Source: Pelosinus fermentans JBW45
GTDB taxonomy: Bacteria > Bacillota > Negativicutes > DSM-13327
Direction: 5' to 3'
NCBI RefSeq assembly: GCF_000271665.2
Contig: NZ_CP010978.1
Span: 2,078,501-2,142,500, forward strand
Length of the DNA: 64,000 nucleotides
This document shows positions 35,986 through 44,337 of this stretch, in pieces. The first letter of the stretch is position 1. Each line of letters begins with the position of its first letter. Both the position numbers and the translations under genes were made by a program. The notes beneath the pieces are model-generated. The model was not told the DNA's origin. It saw only the letters and a program-made list of their open reading frames with translations, and ran no database searches.

Positions 35986-36532
35986 TAATTATGATTCCTT
36001 TACGTATAATGTTTATCAATACGTTGCTAGCTTAGGGTATGAAGTAGAAGTTGTCCGTAATGATGCTATTACTGTAGATGAAATTAGGGCAAAAAAATAC
36101 GATGCTATTATTATTTCACCAGGCCCAGGTACACCTAGTGACGCTGGAATTAGTAAAGAGGTCATTGCAGCCTTTGCTGGTCAATTGCCGATTTTGGGTA
36201 TCTGTCTTGGTCATCAGGCAATTGGTGAAGTTTTTGGCGGGAAGGTAGTGCGTGCTCCTAAGCCTATACATGGTAAGGTGTCAGATGTCTATCATAAAGA
36301 GGATGGGATTTACCAAGGATTGTCTCAGCCTTTTGTTGCAGGGCGCTATCATTCCTTGCTGGTGGAGGAGGAGAGCGTACCTGATTGCTTAGAAATAACA
36401 GCCAGAACAGCAGAGGGTTTGATAATGGGACTTAGACACAAAGAATACCCGATTGAAGGTGTGCAATTTCATCCCGAATCGGTGTTAACGCCAGAAGGAA
36501 TGAGGTTGTTTGAACATTTTTTAGTTAAGTAG
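35969..36532 (+). CDS. trpG: anthranilate synthase component II (glutamine amidotransferase)
   Basis: The ATG at 35969 is 9 nt from GGAGG and gives 187 residues. The class I amidotransferase triad is visible: Cys in LGICLGHQAIGE, and His/Glu in VQFHPESVL; the oxyanion motif SPGPGTP is present. It supplies ammonia to TrpE and may also serve PabB. It overlaps trpE. Confidence 0.94.
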   Translation: MILIIDNYDSFTYNVYQYVASLGYEVEVVRNDAITVDEIRAKKYDAIIISPGPGTPSDAGISKEVIAAFAGQLPILGICLGHQAIGEVFGGKVVRAPKPIHGKVSDVYHKEDGIYQGLSQPFVAGRYHSLLVEEESVPDCLEITARTAEGLIMGLRHKEYPIEGVQFHPESVLTPEGMRLFEHFLVK

Positions 36533-36555
36533 ATAAAAGGCACAGGAGGAGCAAC

Positions 36556-37416
36556 ATGGAGCTTAGCAGTTGGTGTGGGAAAGAGGCGATCATAGGTTAT
36601 CTTGGTCCCCATGGTACTTATAGTGAAGAAGTGGCATTTCGTCTATACAATAAGGATCAAGTGAGTTTTAAAACCTATTCCAGCATTGATATGGCCATCA
36701 AAGCGGTAGAGTTTGGCGAAGTATCCCAAGGGATTGTTCCTGTGGAAAACTCCCTTGAAGGTTCAGTAAATGTTACGTTGGATATCTTAGCTCACGAAGT
36801 CAATTTATATATTAGGAAAGAAGTGATCTGGCCAGTACGACATAATCTTTTAGTGAAAGAGTATTGGGATGATGTTAAGATCATCGTTTCTCATCCCCAG
36901 GCGCTGGCCCAGTGTCGTCATAATCTGAGGCGGCTTTATCCCGATGCTGAACTAAGAGCTATGAATAGTACGGCTGATGCTGCGACTCTTGTTGCTAGTG
37001 GCGTAGAAAACTATGCAGCTGTAGGGAGTCAAAGTGCCGGCGCTCTTTATAATTTACAAACCATGGCTGGTGATATTCAGGATAGTTCTACCAATTGTAC
37101 ACGTTTTATTGTCTTAGGCAATAGCCCGATAGATACTCATTCTTTGTCAGACCCATGTAAAACTTCTGTTGTTTGCAAAATGAATGGAGAACGTCCAGGT
37201 AGTTTATGTGAGATTCTACAGGAATTTTCCAGACGGAATGTTAATCTTACAAGAATCGAATCCAGACCGGCACGAACTGGCATGGGAAATTACATCTTTT
37301 TCTTTGATATGGATGGTAGTATGGAAAATAATAGTGTTCGCAGTGCAGTAGAGGCTGTAAAAGAAAAAAGCCTATGGTTTAAGAGTTTTGGCTCATATCC
37401 TATATGCACGTTGTAG
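36556..37416 (+). CDS. pheA: prephenate dehydratase
   Basis: This 286-residue protein has the catalytic TRF motif in STNCTRFIVLG, the NSLEGSV motif and a C-terminal ACT domain with GSLCEIL and ESRP, the Phe-binding feedback site. It makes phenylpyruvate. It lies 23 bp after trpG with its own SD (AGGAG) and no intervening terminator. A phenylalanine gene therefore seems to be transcribed from a tryptophan-sensing T-box. Confidence 0.95.
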   Translation: MELSSWCGKEAIIGYLGPHGTYSEEVAFRLYNKDQVSFKTYSSIDMAIKAVEFGEVSQGIVPVENSLEGSVNVTLDILAHEVNLYIRKEVIWPVRHNLLVKEYWDDVKIIVSHPQALAQCRHNLRRLYPDAELRAMNSTADAATLVASGVENYAAVGSQSAGALYNLQTMAGDIQDSSTNCTRFIVLGNSPIDTHSLSDPCKTSVVCKMNGERPGSLCEILQEFSRRNVNLTRIESRPARTGMGNYIFFFDMDGSMENNSVRSAVEAVKEKSLWFKSFGSYPICTL

Positions 37417-37438
37417 GAAGGGATTAGAGGGGATACAT

Positions 37439-37897
37439 ATGCAATATAGTATTGTAAATACAGATTATGAATTACAATTATGTTTAGCCTTACGTCGGAA
37501 AGTATTTGTGATCGAGCAAGGCATCCCAGTTGATCTTGAAATTGATCAATATGATGCCGCTCCTCATGAATGTGTACATGGACTGATTATCGCTGAGGAT
37601 GGCGAAGCGGCGGCTACAGGGCGGTTAATACCCTATGGAGAAAATAGCGGCAAACTGCAGCGTATTGCTGTACGTAAAGAGTTGCGTGGCAGTGGAGTAG
37701 GGCGAGAAATTGTGAAATTGTTAGAACAGCAAGCGGTTGCTGGTCATTTTTCCAATGTGCTTTTGGACGCCCAATGCAGTGCAGAAGCATTTTATGCTAA
37801 CTTGGGTTATGTGACCTTATCGGTGGAACCGTTTTTAGATGCTGGTATCTGGCATGTTAGAATGAAAAAGGATTTAATAGCACATTATATAAGATAA
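37439..37897 (+). CDS. GNAT-family N-acetyltransferase (ElaA/YjcF-like)
   Basis: The ATG at 37439 has AGAGGGG upstream and gives 152 residues; the longer frame from 37388 runs inside pheA. The acetyl-CoA loop is seen as RIAVRKELRGSGVGREIV. Early residues FVIEQGIPVDLEIDQYD resemble the ElaA/YjcF group. The acceptor is unknown. It may be the last gene of the trp-pheA transcript, 22 bp after pheA. Confidence 0.85.
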   Translation: MQYSIVNTDYELQLCLALRRKVFVIEQGIPVDLEIDQYDAAPHECVHGLIIAEDGEAAATGRLIPYGENSGKLQRIAVRKELRGSGVGREIVKLLEQQAVAGHFSNVLLDAQCSAEAFYANLGYVTLSVEPFLDAGIWHVRMKKDLIAHYIR

Positions 37898-37920
37898 TCT
37901 ATTTAATTTTAGAGGGAATT

Positions 37921-37977
37921 TATCGATAATCTTGAAATAATAATCATATATATAATAACCATTTAAGATTATCGATA
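37921..37977 (+). promoter_or_regulatory. 13-bp inverted repeat flanking a -10-like box
   Basis: TATCGATAATCTT (37921-37933) and AAGATTATCGATA (37965-37977) are exact reverse complements. TATAAT (37951-37956) lies between them and the SD of the next gene starts just after the right arm. It looks like a dimeric operator around a promoter, or an RNA hairpin next to the SD. Confidence 0.55.
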
Positions 37978-37987
37978 GGAGATAGAT

Positions 37988-38752
37988 ATGGTAGACATGG
38001 CGAAGCATTTAATTTTTGACTCTGCGATTGGGAGTTTTAAACCAGAGAATATTGTGAATACAGAAGTGAAATGTCCATTTTGCTGTAGGGAGAAGTTAGA
38101 GCATGTGTTAGCAGAAGATGGTACAATTATACTTTTAAAAAATAAATACCCTGTTTTGCGGGATACCTTACAAACAGTCATTATTGAAACTGATCAATGT
38201 CACTCAGAATTGTCTCTTTATCCGAAAGAACATTTGCATAAATTATTTCGCTTCAGTATGGAAAAATGGCAAGACATGATAGCAAGCAGAGAATTTGAAT
38301 CGGTACTCTTTTTTAAGAATCATGGTCCTTTTTCCGGAGGTACGATCCGGCATCCTCATATGCAGATTGTAGGTTTAAGAACGATTGATTATGCTCCGCG
38401 GATCCCAGTGGAAACGATGGATGGAACTGTGATCCATCAAAGCAGAGGGGCTGAGTTGAATCTTGCCAAAGAACCGAAAATTGGATTTTGTGAGTTCAAT
38501 GTGAAGCTAAAAGATGTATCGGCTTTAGACAAGATGGCGGATTATATACAAGTCATAGCGCATTATTTATTGAATCATTTTCATAAACGCTGTAATAGTT
38601 ATAATATATTTTTTTATCAGCTAGAAGGTAAAATTTCTGCTAAAATTATGCCTAGGCTTGTTACTTCTCCTATATTTATTGGTTATTCAATTCCTCAGGT
38701 GTCAAGTCGTGGGGAAGAGGTTATCAAAGAGATACAAAAGCTATATTTTTAA
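37988..38752 (+). CDS. GalT-like HIT-superfamily protein (DUF4931-like)
   Basis: This 254-residue protein has an N-terminal CPFC zinc-like motif and the HPHMQ triad (HxHxQ) near residue 120, the nucleotidyl-transfer histidine motif of galactose-1-phosphate uridylyltransferase-fold proteins. It is shorter than true GalT (about 340 residues or more), so GalT activity is not claimed. galK lies 24 kb away and does not help. A bidirectional terminator follows. Confidence 0.72.
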   Translation: MVDMAKHLIFDSAIGSFKPENIVNTEVKCPFCCREKLEHVLAEDGTIILLKNKYPVLRDTLQTVIIETDQCHSELSLYPKEHLHKLFRFSMEKWQDMIASREFESVLFFKNHGPFSGGTIRHPHMQIVGLRTIDYAPRIPVETMDGTVIHQSRGAELNLAKEPKIGFCEFNVKLKDVSALDKMADYIQVIAHYLLNHFHKRCNSYNIFFYQLEGKISAKIMPRLVTSPIFIGYSIPQVSSRGEEVIKEIQKLYF

Positions 38753-38770
38753 AGCTGAAAATAGTAGTTT

Positions 38771-38818
38771 ATAAATAAACGGCTTCTTCACCAATGGATG
38801 AAGAAGCCGTTTATTTAT
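38771..38818. terminator. bidirectional terminator
   Basis: A perfect 20-bp stem (38771-38790 / 38799-38818) lies between the convergent HIT-protein and LysR genes. Confidence 0.9.
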
Positions 38819-38834
38819 TTGATTAAGGTAGAGG

Positions 38835-39710
38835 TTAAGAAAGAGATTGTATTACAAAGTTTTTGAATCGTTGAGCGGCGGGAGATAAATAACGTTCTTT
38901 TGTCCAGGCGATTCCGATGACCCTCTGGCATTGAGGCTTGGAAACAGGTATAAAGGATATATTAGTTTTATCTAGACCAAAAACATGGGGAATGAGTGCC
39001 ACTCCTAATTTAGCTTCGACGAGACCGGCAACGGTCAGAATTTCCTCACCTTCAAAAGTGATAAATGGCTTTAGATTTACTTCTTTAAAGAAATGGTCAG
39101 TTAAAATACGTAAGCCATAATCTTTTTTAAACGTAACAATTGGATCAAGGGCAATTTCTTTAAGCTCGATGGATTTTCGCTGGGCAAGTCGGTGTCCAAA
39201 AGGAACTACAACAAATAACTCTTCGGTAAAGAGTGGTTCCCACTCCATATAGTCTTTTGTTGTTACAGGAGAACAAAGACATAAATCAACTTCTCCTGCT
39301 TCTAGTTGATCTAAGAGGAGAGTAGTAGCATTTTGATAAAGCTTAAATTGTATATTTGGGAATTTGGAGCGGAATTTACTTAAGAGACTTGGTACAAGAT
39401 TCGAACCAAGAGAGTGAAGAAAGGATAAGGACACGCTGCCATAGTCAGGATGTATTAAATCGTGAATAACTTGTTTTCCTGCATCAATTTCTTGTATCGA
39501 TCGTTCTACATACTGCAGAAAGATGACTCCATACCGATTGAGGACAATGTGTTTACCGCGACGTTCAAATAGTGGAAATCCTAGTTCCTCTTCAAGTTTT
39601 GCGATAGAACGGCTAAGAGCGGGCTGAGAAATCGATAATTGTTCTGCAGCATGAGTAACGTGCTGCAATTGGGCAACTAATCTAAAGTATTCCAGTTGAT
39701 GCCACTCCAT
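38835..39710 (-). CDS. LysR-family regulator (YybE-like)
   Basis: The ATG with first base 39710 (MEWHQLEYF) is 7 nt from GGTGG and gives 291 residues; an upstream ATG adds 7 residues. The winged HTH covers residues 1-60 (HVTHAAEQLSISQPALSRSI), followed by the substrate-binding domain. It is divergent from the MFS gene at 39886, the same pairing as yybE-yybF in Bacillus, and likely activates it. Confidence 0.9.
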   Translation of the reverse strand: MEWHQLEYFRLVAQLQHVTHAAEQLSISQPALSRSIAKLEEELGFPLFERRGKHIVLNRYGVIFLQYVERSIQEIDAGKQVIHDLIHPDYGSVSLSFLHSLGSNLVPSLLSKFRSKFPNIQFKLYQNATTLLLDQLEAGEVDLCLCSPVTTKDYMEWEPLFTEELFVVVPFGHRLAQRKSIELKEIALDPIVTFKKDYGLRILTDHFFKEVNLKPFITFEGEEILTVAGLVEAKLGVALIPHVFGLDKTNISFIPVSKPQCQRVIGIAWTKERYLSPAAQRFKNFVIQSLS

Positions 39711-39752
39711 ATCTTGACCACCTTTTGTCATGTTTATTTCAATATAAGTTAG

Positions 39753-39817
39753 ATGATGCGTTGGGAAATATCTTTATATAATTATAACACATTAATTATA
39801 TAAAAATGATGCATTGG
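39753..39817. promoter_or_regulatory. candidate LysR-site direct repeat
   Basis: ATGATGCGTTGG (39753-39764) and ATGATGCATTGG (39806-39817) lie 53 bp apart in the divergent LysR/MFS region. The match is local and short, so support is modest. Confidence 0.35.
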
Positions 39818-39885
39818 ACAGATGATACTCTGGAGGTTAATATGATAAAAAGAGAATGATTGTTGATTAGAAAGGACTGTGGGTT

Positions 39886-41100
39886 ATGGAGACCTATATA
39901 CAAAAGAATAGTACAGCATATTGGCGAGGGATATCAGCTATGTTTTTAGGAAGCTTTGTTACGTTTGCTTTGCTTTATTGCATGCAGCCCTTAATTCCGG
40001 TTTTTTCAGAAGAGTTTCATATAGCACCAGCTTATGCGAGTTTGTCAATATCTCTTACTACAGGAATTATGGCAGTTTTTATGTTGTTAGTTTCTTGGTT
40101 TTCCGATGCAAGGGGAAGGAAAATTGTGATGGCAATATCGTTATCAGTCTCTGCCATATTAGGGCTTATAATTGCTTTCTGCAATAACTTCTCCATCTTG
40201 CTCATATTACGGATATTGCAAGGAATCATGCTGGCCGGATTTCCTGCTATTGCTATGGCATACGTAAATGAGGAGTTTGACCCTAAAATAGTAGGTATGG
40301 TAATGGGGATTTATATTAGTGGCAATTCTGTTGGTGGTTTAGCTGGGCGTATTATGGTTAGTACATTGACAGATTTCTCTACATGGCATATTGCAGTGGC
40401 TGGCATTAGTGCAATTGGGCTATTATTGAGTATTTGGTTTTGGATTGCTTTACCCAAATCCCAGAATTTCTCCCCCAAGAAAAGGGATTTGAGAGAAATA
40501 CTTGCTGCTTTGACTAAAAAATTGCAGAATATAGAATTACTCATGCTATATAGTATTAGTTTTTTAATTATGGGGGGATTTGTAACCTTATATAATTATA
40601 TTGGTTACTCTTTAATGGCTCCACCTTACAATTTAAGTCAAACCCTGGTTGGCTGTATCTTTGTTGTTTATCTGATTGGAACCTTTAGCTCTACATTTAT
40701 GGGAAAACTAGCGGATAGTAAAGGCAGTTCAAAAGTGTTATGTTTGTCCATTGGTATTATGTTACTAGGTTGTTTGACTACCGTACATGAAAGTCTATCC
40801 ATTAAGATTATGGGCGTAGCCTTATTTACCTTTGGCTTTTTTGGCAGTCATTCTGTAGCAAGCAGTTGGGTAGGGAAATGTGCTCATTCTGACAAAGCGC
40901 AGGCTGCTTCTTTATATCTGCTTTTTTTCTACTTGGGTTCTAGTACAATTGGGACAATCGGAGGAAAATTCTTGCTTTGGTATGAGTGGGAGGGAGTCGT
41001 TATTGTTATTGCTCTTGCCCTAGTACTGGCCTTAATACTTTCAAGTGTCTTATTACTACGGGAAATTCGTTATAAGATATACTCGGTGACTCAAAGCTGA
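39886..41100 (+). CDS. MFS transporter (YybF/AraJ-like)
   Basis: This 404-residue, 12-helix protein carries the loop 2-3 motif WFSDARGRK and a GLAGRIM motif-C-like helix 5. It resembles the YybF group of putative efflux or aromatic/sugar transporters. It is paired with the divergent LysR gene. The substrate is unknown. Confidence 0.85.
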   Translation: METYIQKNSTAYWRGISAMFLGSFVTFALLYCMQPLIPVFSEEFHIAPAYASLSISLTTGIMAVFMLLVSWFSDARGRKIVMAISLSVSAILGLIIAFCNNFSILLILRILQGIMLAGFPAIAMAYVNEEFDPKIVGMVMGIYISGNSVGGLAGRIMVSTLTDFSTWHIAVAGISAIGLLLSIWFWIALPKSQNFSPKKRDLREILAALTKKLQNIELLMLYSISFLIMGGFVTLYNYIGYSLMAPPYNLSQTLVGCIFVVYLIGTFSSTFMGKLADSKGSSKVLCLSIGIMLLGCLTTVHESLSIKIMGVALFTFGFFGSHSVASSWVGKCAHSDKAQAASLYLLFFYLGSSTIGTIGGKFLLWYEWEGVVIVIALALVLALILSSVLLLREIRYKIYSVTQS

Positions 41101-41157
41101 CTTCTTTCTCATATAATGATATAATTAGAAAAAATCCCCTGGAAAGGAATTGTAATT

Positions 41158-41796
41158 ATGAGTGAGACTGTACAGTCTATTGACCAAGAGATCCTTTCAT
41201 TCTATCGGCAAGGTGATCATGATCAAGCACTAAAGCTGTTTATAAATCAATACCAAGCTAGATTATATGCTTTAGCATATAAAATGCTGGGAAATCATGA
41301 TGATGCGATGGATGCTTTGCAAGAGATTCTATACCAGGTAAATCGGTCTATGCAAAATTTTAAGGAAAAGTCCAGTTTATACACTTGGGTGTATCGCTTG
41401 GGTTCAAATGTCTGCTTTAACTTTCGTAAGAAAAGGAATCAAACTGCAAATCAGGTAGAATGGGATGAGAGTTTATATCACTCGATGATGTTGCCCATCG
41501 AGCAGCCAAATGAAGATCCGGATAGAATGTGTGAGGTTAAGTATAAGCAGTACTTGGTTCAGCAGGCTATTTTAAAATTGCCCGAAAACCAGAGGATTCT
41601 TCTTGTTTTACATGATATTGAAGGAATTTCAAGTTCAGAAATTGCACAAATCCTAAATATTAATATCAATGCGGTCAAGTCCCGCCTTCATCGCAGTAGA
41701 GTAGCCTTGCGTAATATTATCAGTAAAGGATTCTCCGTTAAAGGAATGGAAGGGGTAGGAACGTTTTCTGTTAATTCTTCTGGTCATTTACGATAA
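41158..41796 (+). CDS. ECF-type RNA polymerase sigma factor
   Basis: This 212-residue protein has sigma region 2 (AYKMLGNHDDAMDALQEI with SLYTWVYRLGSNVCFNFRKK) and region 4 (ISSSEIAQILNININAVKSRLHRSR). The C-terminal tail of about 25 residues is longer than usual. No anti-sigma gene follows; the next feature is a terminator. The trigger is therefore unknown. SD GGAAAGG lies upstream of the ATG. Confidence 0.9.
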   Translation: MSETVQSIDQEILSFYRQGDHDQALKLFINQYQARLYALAYKMLGNHDDAMDALQEILYQVNRSMQNFKEKSSLYTWVYRLGSNVCFNFRKKRNQTANQVEWDESLYHSMMLPIEQPNEDPDRMCEVKYKQYLVQQAILKLPENQRILLVLHDIEGISSSEIAQILNININAVKSRLHRSRVALRNIISKGFSVKGMEGVGTFSVNSSGHLR

Positions 41797-41889
41797 GTGT
41801 TATAGCAATTTGCAAATGATATCCAGGTATGGAAGACTATCCGTAGAAGAGGTTTTGCAATCATTGTGCTGTAGTTCATACATATAAAT

Positions 41890-41932
41890 AATAAGAAGGC
41901 TTTTACTAGTCTTTAGTAAAAGCCTTCTTATT
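41890..41932 (+). terminator. terminator after the sigma factor gene
   Basis: A perfect 19-bp stem (41890-41908 / 41914-41932) with loop GTCTT; it may also serve the minus-strand small gene. Confidence 0.9.
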
Positions 41933-41951
41933 CCTTTACACAAAAATATAA

Positions 41952-42092
41952 TTAATTCTTCGCTCCTAACTTCCGTAAACAATATACAAGATTTTCTTTT
42001 TTACGATGGAAATTGATACACTCACAGCATTTACCGTGGCGTTCGCAATCTGCCTTTGGACAGGTACAATTTTGTTCATTACAGCCAGCCAT
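41952..42092 (-). CDS. 46-residue cysteine-rich protein (DUF6485-like)
   Basis: A short ORF, easily missed, with GGAGG 6 nt before the ATG. It encodes eight cysteines in 46 residues: Cys4, 9, 11, 16, 22, 23, 25 and 38, with the segment RHGKCCECINFHRKK. The pattern suits one or two metal sites. It recalls the small uncharacterised DUF6485 family, matched from memory. It has its own gap and ends next to the sigma-factor terminator. Confidence 0.75.
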   Translation of the reverse strand: MAGCNEQNCTCPKADCERHGKCCECINFHRKKENLVYCLRKLGAKN

Positions 42093-42208
42093 AAAAAACC
42101 TCCCTACCATTCTTTTATTACTATTTTATTATAAAGGCAGGCGAGAGTAAAACATTTATTAAGAGTAACGAAATAATTTTACGAAGAGATACGATAAGGA
42201 GAATACGA

Positions 42209-43096
42209 ATGTCTGAAAATAAAGTTTGTCTACTAATGGTCTTTACAGCTCTTTTCTGGTCGGGTGCATTTATAACAGGGAAAATCGCAGTACTGCAATT
42301 TCCGCCCTTTGCTCTGACCTTTTTCCGTTTTTTGCTTGCATTGCCGTTTATATTCTTTTTGTTATACAGTAGGGAGAGGGAAAAGTGGTTACCGAAAAGA
42401 AATCAGTGGCTGCCTCTTACTATATTAGGGATTATAGGTACCTTTTTTTATCATGTCTTATTTTTTAGTGCATTACGATATACTACAGCAATTAATTCTT
42501 CCTTGATTGGTGCAACCAATCCAGTATTGACAACTCTTATGGCGGTTTTATTCTTCAAGGAGCATATGACACCAAAACGTTTGGTTGGCATTATTTTTTC
42601 TTTTTCAGGTGTCTTTCTGATTGTAACGAATGCAGATTGGCTGCTGATCTCTACGTTTAATTTTAATTTTGGGGATATACTCATGTTTAGTGCTGTTTTT
42701 AATTGGGCATTATATGCTCTTTTAAGTCGTTCTTTTATGCAGAAGTATTGTTTGTCACCATTAATGGTGACAGCCTACACATTTTTAGTTTGTGTAGTCA
42801 TATCCATACCCTTTGTAATAGCAGAAGATCCTGCATCTTATTTATCTAAAACCAGTGTAGCTGGCTGGTTGTCAATTGCATATATGAGTATATTTGCGTC
42901 TGTATTAGGATATTTAATTCAATTGTTTGCGATTGAAAAAATTGGTGCATCTCGTGCTGCAGTATTTGTTAATTTGGTACCTATTTTCACAATTGTCCAA
43001 TCGGTTTTCGTCTTAGGAGAATCTTTTACATTATTTAAGTGTATAGGGGCCTTGGGGATTATTACAGGCGTATACCTAGCGACAAGATCTAATTGA
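42209..43096 (+). CDS. EamA-family (DMT) transporter
   Basis: This 295-residue protein has ten hydrophobic segments in two EamA repeats (each about 140 residues); helix 1 is FWSGAFITGKIAV and the second repeat ends LGIITGVYLATRS. Such proteins export metabolites or amino acids; the substrate is not predictable. It is monocistronic with an SD (AAGGAG). Confidence 0.88.
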   Translation: MSENKVCLLMVFTALFWSGAFITGKIAVLQFPPFALTFFRFLLALPFIFFLLYSREREKWLPKRNQWLPLTILGIIGTFFYHVLFFSALRYTTAINSSLIGATNPVLTTLMAVLFFKEHMTPKRLVGIIFSFSGVFLIVTNADWLLISTFNFNFGDILMFSAVFNWALYALLSRSFMQKYCLSPLMVTAYTFLVCVVISIPFVIAEDPASYLSKTSVAGWLSIAYMSIFASVLGYLIQLFAIEKIGASRAAVFVNLVPIFTIVQSVFVLGESFTLFKCIGALGIITGVYLATRSN

Positions 43097-43133
43097 ATTT
43101 AAGCAAAGGCGTCAAATTCTAAGGAAATAAAAA

Positions 43134-43156
43134 AGTCCCTGTCATAGACAGGGACT
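43134..43156 (-). terminator. terminator of the zinc-ribbon gene
   Basis: A 10-bp stem AGTCCCTGTC/GACAGGGACT with loop ATA; the minus strand continues into TTTTTTATTT. It may also stop the convergent EamA transcript. Confidence 0.82.
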
Positions 43157-43164
43157 CTGACATC

Positions 43165-43461
43165 CTAGCGGTTCTGGCTAAAGCAATCTCTGCAATAAAC
43201 AGGACGATCACCACTTGGACGGAAAGGAACTTGTGTTTGAACGCCACATGCTGCACAAGTTGCATCATGCATTTCACGTTGTTGGAAGCTGCTGTTGCGA
43301 CCGCCACCGTTACCGTTTCTTTGTTTGTGAGCTGCTCTGCATGAAGGGCAACGTCCTGGCTCGTTAGTAAAGCCTTTTTCAGCAAAGAAATCTTGTTCTG
43401 AAGCTGAGAATACGAATTGGTCTGCGCAATCGCGGCAAGTTAAAGTTTTGTCTTGGTTCAT
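43165..43461 (-). CDS. zinc-ribbon protein
   Basis: This 98-residue protein has four CxxC knuckles: CRDC near residue 9, CPSC near 38, CAAC near 69 and CRDC near 89. The middle is Gly/Asn-rich. This matches the 'probable zinc-ribbon' CxxC proteins common in anaerobic Firmicutes; function is unknown, perhaps nucleic-acid binding. SD AGGAGG precedes the ATG. Confidence 0.85.
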   Translation of the reverse strand: MNQDKTLTCRDCADQFVFSASEQDFFAEKGFTNEPGRCPSCRAAHKQRNGNGGGRNSSFQQREMHDATCAACGVQTQVPFRPSGDRPVYCRDCFSQNR

Positions 43462-43519
43462 GTGTTGTATAGCCTCCTAAAATCTGTTACTAAAATAGGG
43501 AATGAGAATATTCATTGTC

Positions 43520-43544
43520 TCTTGTTAAAGTTACGTTAACAAGA
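43520..43544. promoter_or_regulatory. inverted repeat in the zinc-ribbon/hemerythrin gap
   Basis: TCTTGTTAA and TTAACAAGA flank a 7-nt centre in the 381-bp divergent gap (43462-43842). The rest of this gap is very A/T-rich, with TATAAT at about 43770 as a possible -10 for the hemerythrin gene. Nothing else was recognised. Confidence 0.4.
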
Positions 43545-43842
43545 AAGATGAGAAATCCAATCGATCTATTTAAGTGCTTCTAAATCATACGCTGAATTGA
43601 TATAAAAGTAAAGAGGATTTTTACTAAATTTTAAAAAAAATTATAAAAACTATAAAAATAGTCTCTATTTAACAATTAATTGATAAATTTTCTCATAAAA
43701 AAGAGAAAAATGGTATTGTTTGGATCTCTTTTCCAGAAAAAATGTTTATATTTTAGTGGATAAATTATATAATGAGCAGGTAGGAACTTTTCTCTTTTAG
43801 GTAAGTGACAAAGAGAATACAAGTAAAATGGAGGAACTAAAT

Positions 43843-44262
43843 ATGGAGTTTTTTGAATGGGATGAAAGCTTTTCAACAAAAGTTCAAAGATTTGATGATG
43901 ATCATAAAAAATTACTGACTTTATTCAATAATGTATATCATCGTGTGTTTGAATGTGAAAATTTGGAAGAAGAAAGAGAATTAACGCAACATACCTTAGT
44001 TGAATTATTAGACTATGTGAAGTATCATTTTTCCGCAGAAGAAGAATTAATGATACAGTTGGGTTATCCTCAATATTTAGAGCATAAAAAAGAACATGGA
44101 TCTTATATAGCCGAAGTGAATAAATTCTTAGATCAGCATAAAAAAGGGGCGGCGGCATTGTCTTTTCCGACCTTTATGTTTCTTAAAGAGTGGATTACTA
44201 AGCATATTTTAGTACGTGATAAGGAGTATGGACAATTTTTTAATGATAAAGGAATCAAATAA
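43843..44262 (+). CDS. bacteriohemerythrin
   Basis: The ATG at 43843 is 7 nt from GGAGGA and gives 139 residues. The hemerythrin iron ligands are visible in order: FDDDHKKLL, YVKYHFSAEEELM, HKKEHGSY and HILVRDKEYG. It binds O2 at a di-iron site in the cytosol and likely buffers oxygen for an anaerobe. It has an isolated position. Confidence 0.92.
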   Translation: MEFFEWDESFSTKVQRFDDDHKKLLTLFNNVYHRVFECENLEEERELTQHTLVELLDYVKYHFSAEEELMIQLGYPQYLEHKKEHGSYIAEVNKFLDQHKKGAAALSFPTFMFLKEWITKHILVRDKEYGQFFNDKGIK

Positions 44263-44337
44263 AAATCGTTCATTCTCTAACTTTTATAGCAATTTTGATA
44301 AATAGTTGGGGCTTTTCCACACTATGAATAGTAAATT

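Noticed and set aside
37988-38752. Galactose-1-phosphate uridylyltransferase
   Set aside because: Only the HPHMQ fold motif is shared; the protein is too short and galK is far away.
43119-43385. 88-residue minus-strand ORF overlapping the zinc-ribbon gene
   Set aside because: It is a shadow frame with no SD; the zinc-ribbon frame has clear CxxC motifs.
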